37,579 nt of DNA from Streptomyces hirsutus. Lineage in GTDB: Bacteria; Actinomycetota; Actinomycetes; Streptomycetales; Streptomycetaceae. The stretch covers positions 1-37,579 of the forward strand of contig NZ_LIQT01000001.1 in NCBI RefSeq assembly GCF_001418415.1, written 5' to 3'. Below, piece after piece: positions 33,709-37,579 of this stretch (the first letter of the stretch is position 1; every line of letters starts with the position of its first letter). The notes under the pieces were generated by a model that made no database searches, was not told the DNA's origin, and was given only the letters and a program-made list of their open reading frames with translations. A program made the translations under genes and the position numbers.

Positions 33709-34521
33709 GTGACCTCCTCCACCCCCTCGTACACGCCCGGAGAGCTGTTCGCGTCCACCGTGCCGTACTACGCCGCCTTCCGGCCCCGCTACGCGCCCGA
33801 TTTCTACACCCTGCTCGCCGAGCGCTTCGGCCTGGACGGCACCCAGCGCACCCTCGATCTCGGCGCAGGCCCCGGCATCATCGCCCTCGAACTCGCCCCG
33901 CTCGTCGGCGAGGTCATCGCCGTCGACCCCGAGAAGGGCATGCTCGAAGAGGGCCGCCGCCTGGCCGCCGAGCACGGCATCACCAACATCACTTGGCGCG
34001 AGGGCGACTCCACAACGCTCCCGACGCTCTCCATCGGACCCGTGCTGCTCACCGTCATGGGCGCGGCGTATCACTGGATGGACCGCGACCGGGTCGCCCG
34101 AGACCTCGACCGGATCATCGAGCCGGGCGGAGCGATCGTCCTCGCCTCCCGCGGCGCCCCCGGCGACCTTGAGCCCGCCCCATGGCGGCAGGTCGTCGAC
34201 GAGGTCCGCACCCGCTACCTCGGTCCCGAGCGCCGCGCCGGCTCCGGCGCCTCCTCCCACCCCAAGGAACGCCACCAGGACGTCCTCGCCCGCAGCCCGT
34301 TCTCCCAGGTCGACACCGCGCGCTGGGACCACACCCTGACCCGCACCGTGGACGAGGTCCTCGGCTGGGTCTTCAGTCTCTCCTACTCCAGCCCCGCCCA
34401 GCTCGGCGAGAAGAAGGACGCCTACGAGCAGGACCTGCGCGCAGCGCTGCTCGCCTTCGCCCCGTCCGGCCGGTTCGACGAGGTGATCCACACCGAGGCG
34501 GTCATCGCCACCAGGCCCTGA
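33709..34521 (+). CDS. Class I SAM-dependent methyltransferase
   Basis: A 270-residue protein starting at GTG 33709 with GAGAG upstream (VTSSTPSYTPGELFASTVPY). Motif I LDLGAGPGIIALELA and the acidic residue in VIAVDPEKGMLEEG bind S-adenosylmethionine. ITWREGDSTTLPTL and GAAYHWMDRDRVARDLDRII (motifs II-III) and the strand GGAIVLASRG complete the Rossmann-like core. The sequence type is the small-molecule methyltransferase group (Methyltransf_11/25). The acceptor is unknown. A near-perfect terminator follows directly, so it is the last gene of its transcript. The gene fragment just upstream was possibly its former partner. Confidence 0.88.
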   Translation: MTSSTPSYTPGELFASTVPYYAAFRPRYAPDFYTLLAERFGLDGTQRTLDLGAGPGIIALELAPLVGEVIAVDPEKGMLEEGRRLAAEHGITNITWREGDSTTLPTLSIGPVLLTVMGAAYHWMDRDRVARDLDRIIEPGGAIVLASRGAPGDLEPAPWRQVVDEVRTRYLGPERRAGSGASSHPKERHQDVLARSPFSQVDTARWDHTLTRTVDEVLGWVFSLSYSSPAQLGEKKDAYEQDLRAALLAFAPSGRFDEVIHTEAVIATRP

Positions 34522-34534
34522 AGATCCGCCTGGG

Positions 34535-34571
34535 ACGGGAGAGGGCGGTCGTACGTACCGCCCTCTCCCGT
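34535..34571 (+). terminator. Strong intrinsic terminator after the methyltransferase
   Basis: ACGGGAGAGGGCGGT and ACCGCCCTCTCCCGT form a perfect 15-bp stem with a seven-base loop, 13 bases after the methyltransferase stop. No U-tract follows. Confidence 0.8.
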
Positions 34572-34641
34572 GATGGCGACCGGGGGTCCACGCAGCCCAA
34601 CAGAGCAAGATCGATCCTGACCGGATCTCCTCACTGCAACG

Positions 34642-34800
34642 GTGCGGCTCGCCCGGCTCATCACCGCCGGACAGACCGCAGCGAACCCGCAAGCCCTGGG
34701 CGCCGCCCGACTCGAAGTCGTCCAGGAACTCCTCAACGACCTCCTGCCCCTGCCGCACCAGCGGCGCGAACATCTCCCCGCCGAACTCCCCGGCCGTCAC
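34642..34800 (+). pseudogene. Short coding remnant of unknown origin
   Basis: A plus frame from GTG 34642 reads VRLARLITAGQTAANPQALG, then AARLEVVQELLNDLLPLPHQ and RREHLPAELPGRH. Third positions are almost all G or C to about 34800 and random afterwards. It is either a truncated gene or a very short one with a lost end; the family is unknown. No other feature was seen between the terminator and the large minus-strand gene. Confidence 0.35.
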
Positions 34801-34885
34801 CCCTGGCAAAGCCCTGCCGGGCCCGGGCGTTGGTACGCAGCAGGGTGGGCGCGCCTGCAGGCTGTCGGCCGGGGCCCGGGGCATG

Positions 34886-37036
34886 TCAGCGGCGGCGCCC
34901 GGACGATGCCCGCTGCGCCGTCTTCTTCGCGTGGGCCGCCGCGTCTGCCACCACGCGGTCCGGGTGGTGGGCGTGCAGGGTGCCCAGGATGCGCAGTGAC
35001 GTGCCCGGGTCCGCCTCGGCCAGGGCGTCGGCGAGGGCTGCGGCGCCGCCGGGCCAGGCGGCGGCCGCCGTGTCGAAGGCGGGGAGCAGGGTCGTCGGCG
35101 GGATGTCGGCCGCGGCCGGGATGCCCGTCTCGCCCGCGTCGTCCCGGCGCTTCACATGGCCGAGCATGTCGTCGATCCAGCGCTGCTCCAGCTCCTCGAC
35201 GAGCACCGTGGCGCGGGCGGTGAGAGGGACCGTGTCCTCGGGGACGGACTCTCCCCGGGCCAGCAGCAGCCCGCGGGCGGCGGCCCCGGTCACCGGGTCG
35301 GTGAGCGCGGCGCGCAGCACCGTGTCGGGGATCGCGGCGACATCGAGGCGGGCGAAGTACTCGGACGTGCGGGCGGCATCGGCCTCGTCGGCCTTGGCTG
35401 CGGAGACGGCGCCGAGCAGTTCGCCCCATGCCTCGTCCGTGCCACCGCGGTGCGCGGCCCACGCGGCAAGCGTGGCGGCGGCGATCCGGGTGGGCCAGTG
35501 GCGGGTGGCGGCCACGGTCTCGGCCGCGTTCCACTCCGCCACGGTTTCCTGGTCGGGGGCGGCCACATGGCCGGCGGTGAGCACGTGGCGCATGACGGCG
35601 GCGCCGAGCGGGGTGAGCCCGTAGGTGTCGCCGGTACGGAAGACGCAGCCGGTGGCGGCCAGTTGGTCCACGAGCGACGCCAGTCCGTGTGCGGGGGCGT
35701 CGAGTTCGGCGCGGTCGGCGTCCGTGACGGCGGGCATCCCGAGGAGTTGGGACAGCTCCTCGGGCGACGGGAGCTCGTAGGCGTCGGGGGCGTTGCGCGA
35801 CACGGGTGTCGGAGCGTCCTCCAGTTCGGGTGGCAGGCCGTCGGACTTCGCGTCGGCGATCTTGCGGGCGACCGAGTCGGGGGTGCTGCCGCGTTCGTAC
35901 AGCGAGTAGAGGAGGTGCGCTGCGTCGAACGAGTACGCCTCCTGCGGGCCGGTGACCAGCGGCAGCCGTTCGGCCTGGGCGGCCAGGACGTCGGCGGCCA
36001 GCTCGAGCAGCTCCTGCGGGGTGCCGTCGGTCCACACGGTGGTGGCGGGGCCGGGCAGGCCGCAGCGTTCCGCGATGTCGCGCAGCTCGTCGTCGAAGGT
36101 CCCGGCCGCGAGCGCCGCGGGTAGCGGGGCGGCGTGCAGCAGGTCCCGGATCTCGTCGGGCGAAGGGACCGCCGGCGGGGGCGGCAGCGGGACGGACGAG
36201 TCGCCGTAGTAGTCGAGGTGTTCGTCGAGCATGCGGTCGGCGAGCGCGACGTGCGGCATCGTCTCCGGGGCGGGGGCGAGTGCGGCGTGCCGGGCGGCGA
36301 ACGCCTCGGCGAGCCCCGCCGCGGTCCACCGGTCGGTCAACACATCGGCGATGCGCTCCAGTTCACTGCTGAGCGCGTCGTCGGGGCGTCGGTCGTCCAG
36401 CGGCGGTGTGGGCAGCAGCGGGCCTGCCGGTGATGTCTCGCGGGTGTCGCGGGCGAACGCGGCGAGCAGCGCCTCGCCGAGACGGATCCGCACGGCGAAC
36501 GTCCGTTCCGCGAGGTCGGAACGGTGCAGCGGCTCGGGCAGGGCCGGCCGGTCGGCGTGCGGTGTGTTCTCGTGGGCGTCGAGCCAGGCCCCCACGGCGG
36601 CGGGGTCGTCCGGGTCGACACCGTCGGCGGTCAGCAGCGACGCGTACCAGCGGTGCCAGGTCAGATTCGCCGGGTCCGCCATGGCGCGGCGGAAGCCGGG
36701 CACGGCGTCCTCGACGGCGGCGAGCAGGCGCGCGTGACGCTTGGCGTTGAGCCGGCCCGCTGCCCGGACCCGGTCGGCGAGGGTGCCGAGGACGCCGGGC
36801 AGGGCGTCCAGCTCGTCGTCGCCGGCGCACAGCAGCTGCGGCAGGTCCTCGTGCAGCACCTGCCGCAACAGGCCGGGGGTCGGCTCCGGCAGGCCCGCCC
36901 TGCGGTCCGCTCCGCGCAGCGCGAGCATCGTCAGCACAGCGTCCGTGAGGCGCGCCGGCAGTGCGACGCCTCTCTCTCCCGTCGCCCAGCTGAGGAAGTC
37001 GTCGCGGCCGGTGTTCAAGGCGTTCGTACGAGTCAC
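34886..37036 (-). CDS. Large helical protein of unknown function
   Basis: A 716-residue soluble, Ala- and Leu-rich, mostly helical protein starting at GTG 37036 (VTRTNALNTGRDDFLSWATG); the ribosome site is weak. I do not recognise a family. Visible traits are a central Pro-rich linker (VPLPPPPAVPSPDE near residue 285) and a middle segment, LASLVDQLAATGCVFRTGDT with YGLTPLGAAVMRHVLTAGHV (residues 450-490), that looks like a winged helix. A repeated-helix C-terminal region follows with LLPAFDTAAAAWPGGAAALA and a basic tail. No membrane span, signal peptide or nucleotide-binding loop is seen. Its length and clean codon use mark it as real. It stands alone, with gene-poor sequence on both sides. 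Confidence 0.82.
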   Translation of the reverse strand: MTRTNALNTGRDDFLSWATGERGVALPARLTDAVLTMLALRGADRRAGLPEPTPGLLRQVLHEDLPQLLCAGDDELDALPGVLGTLADRVRAAGRLNAKRHARLLAAVEDAVPGFRRAMADPANLTWHRWYASLLTADGVDPDDPAAVGAWLDAHENTPHADRPALPEPLHRSDLAERTFAVRIRLGEALLAAFARDTRETSPAGPLLPTPPLDDRRPDDALSSELERIADVLTDRWTAAGLAEAFAARHAALAPAPETMPHVALADRMLDEHLDYYGDSSVPLPPPPAVPSPDEIRDLLHAAPLPAALAAGTFDDELRDIAERCGLPGPATTVWTDGTPQELLELAADVLAAQAERLPLVTGPQEAYSFDAAHLLYSLYERGSTPDSVARKIADAKSDGLPPELEDAPTPVSRNAPDAYELPSPEELSQLLGMPAVTDADRAELDAPAHGLASLVDQLAATGCVFRTGDTYGLTPLGAAVMRHVLTAGHVAAPDQETVAEWNAAETVAATRHWPTRIAAATLAAWAAHRGGTDEAWGELLGAVSAAKADEADAARTSEYFARLDVAAIPDTVLRAALTDPVTGAAARGLLLARGESVPEDTVPLTARATVLVEELEQRWIDDMLGHVKRRDDAGETGIPAAADIPPTTLLPAFDTAAAAWPGGAAALADALAEADPGTSLRILGTLHAHHPDRVVADAAAHAKKTAQRASSGRRR

Positions 37037-37302
37037 TCGTGGAGCGTATGAGTGCGGGCGGCCCCGGTGATCCTTCCGGGTCCGGGGTTAGCTCGATCGA
37101 GCGAGTGATACGTCTGTGCGACCCGCTCCCCGGCACACCGGGCGGAGCGGCGGCGAGGCCGGTCGGAGCCCGGAACCGGCAGGGGCGAGGTGGGGACGGG
37201 GCGGGATTCGCGTGGTGGTGATGAGTTCGCGTCGGGCGGGCAGTCAGCACTGCACATGGACACCTCCGACACCTGTGCCGTTCGGAAACTCGTCGCCGCT
37301 GA

Positions 37303-37579
37303 TCAGGCGGCGTACCGGTACTCGTTGATGACGCCGCCGAGTACCCGGCGGCGGAGGACTCGGTGCGCGGTCAGGTCGGTCTTGGGTGCCGGGTGCTCGT
37401 GCGCGAGGGGCAAAAACTGTCCCCGAGCCCGATGCGGGCGACGGCGGTTGTCGTGTCAGGCGCAGGCGTTCAGGACCCGGCGGGCAGGGGTCTCGTTCCG
37501 GATCAGCAGGTGGTCGAGGACTTCACGTCGCAGGGTTTCGACGACCCGTTCACCGTGTGCGTTCATCCGAGGAGTCCGC
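37303..37579 (-). pseudogene. Integrase-core transposase C-terminal part with internal stop (copy c), cut by window end
   Basis: The minus strand enters at the window edge reading RTPRMNAHGERVVETLRREV and LDHLLIRNETPARRVLNAC, which contains the catalytic Glu region. An in-frame TGA then interrupts where family members have YxRHYN. The frame continues HDNRRRPHRARGQFLPLAHE and ends RVLGGVINEYRYAA at a TGA at 37305-37303. It is thus inactivated at least once and probably continues beyond the window. The 266 bases between this stop and the large unknown gene hold no supported gene. Confidence 0.75.

Noticed and set aside
1..37579. CRISPR arrays, tRNA or rRNA genes, phage structural genes, biosynthetic core enzymes
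   Set aside because: None was seen; the repeats present are IS ends, a CGACC microsatellite and one tandem gene duplication.

Overview
The window is high-GC DNA with the strong G/C third-codon bias of Streptomyces or a close actinobacterial relative. The gene content fits: a GAF-domain regulator with an aldehyde dehydrogenase, TMEM175, GPP34, DUF7144 and MJ1316-type RNA-repair proteins, and many IS3, IS5, IS6, IS1380, IS701 and integrase-core transposase remnants. No tRNA, rRNA, CRISPR array, replication origin or intact integrase was seen. The density of broken insertion sequences and decayed genes suggests a flexible chromosomal region such as an arm; that placement is inference.

Layout. 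1-1.4 kb: the tail of a FAD-dependent oxidoreductase, then IS3 and IS5 remnants. 1.2-2.8 kb: a subtilisin-type protease overlapped by a small I9-like partner gene. 3.4-6.3 kb: two adjacent genes of unknown function, flanked on both sides by IS remnants. 6.4-9.2 kb: IS5 and IS6 remnants, a small monooxygenase-like protein, a recombinase tail, GPP34 and a decayed MFS transporter. 9.3-13.9 kb: a translationally coupled RNA-repair operon. 14.2-18.5 kb: a lipoprotein, then the aldehyde dehydrogenase and its probable GAF regulator. 18.7-23.8 kb: IS ends, TMEM175, a tandem gene duplication, a glutathionyl-hydroquinone-reductase-like protein and a full-length but frameshifted IS6 element. 23.8-25.8 kb: a compact MJ1316-2H paralogue of the repair protein, followed by IS5, RidA and IS1380 fragments. 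25.9-30.2 kb: a membrane glycosyltransferase divergent from a two-component system, then DUF7144. 30.5-37.6 kb: integrase-core transposase remnants, a serine-hydrolase-fold lipoprotein lacking its catalytic residues, a methyltransferase and a large conserved-looking unknown protein.

The main functional interest is RNA repair. One operon encodes an RNA ligase joined to a P-loop kinase. Its partner carries four more end-processing modules: an MJ1316 cyclic-phosphate-end recognition domain, an EEP phosphoesterase, a 2H phosphoesterase and a poly(A)-polymerase-like nucleotidyltransferase. About 10 kb away, on the other strand, a paralogue keeps only MJ1316 and 2H, joined directly. The least understood potential system is the 3430-6309 gene pair, for which I recognise no function.

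Much of the rest is insertion-sequence debris. IS6-type ends recur as three left-end pieces and three solo right ends, several beside gene fragments. Integrase-core transposase 3' ends recur three times on the minus strand.
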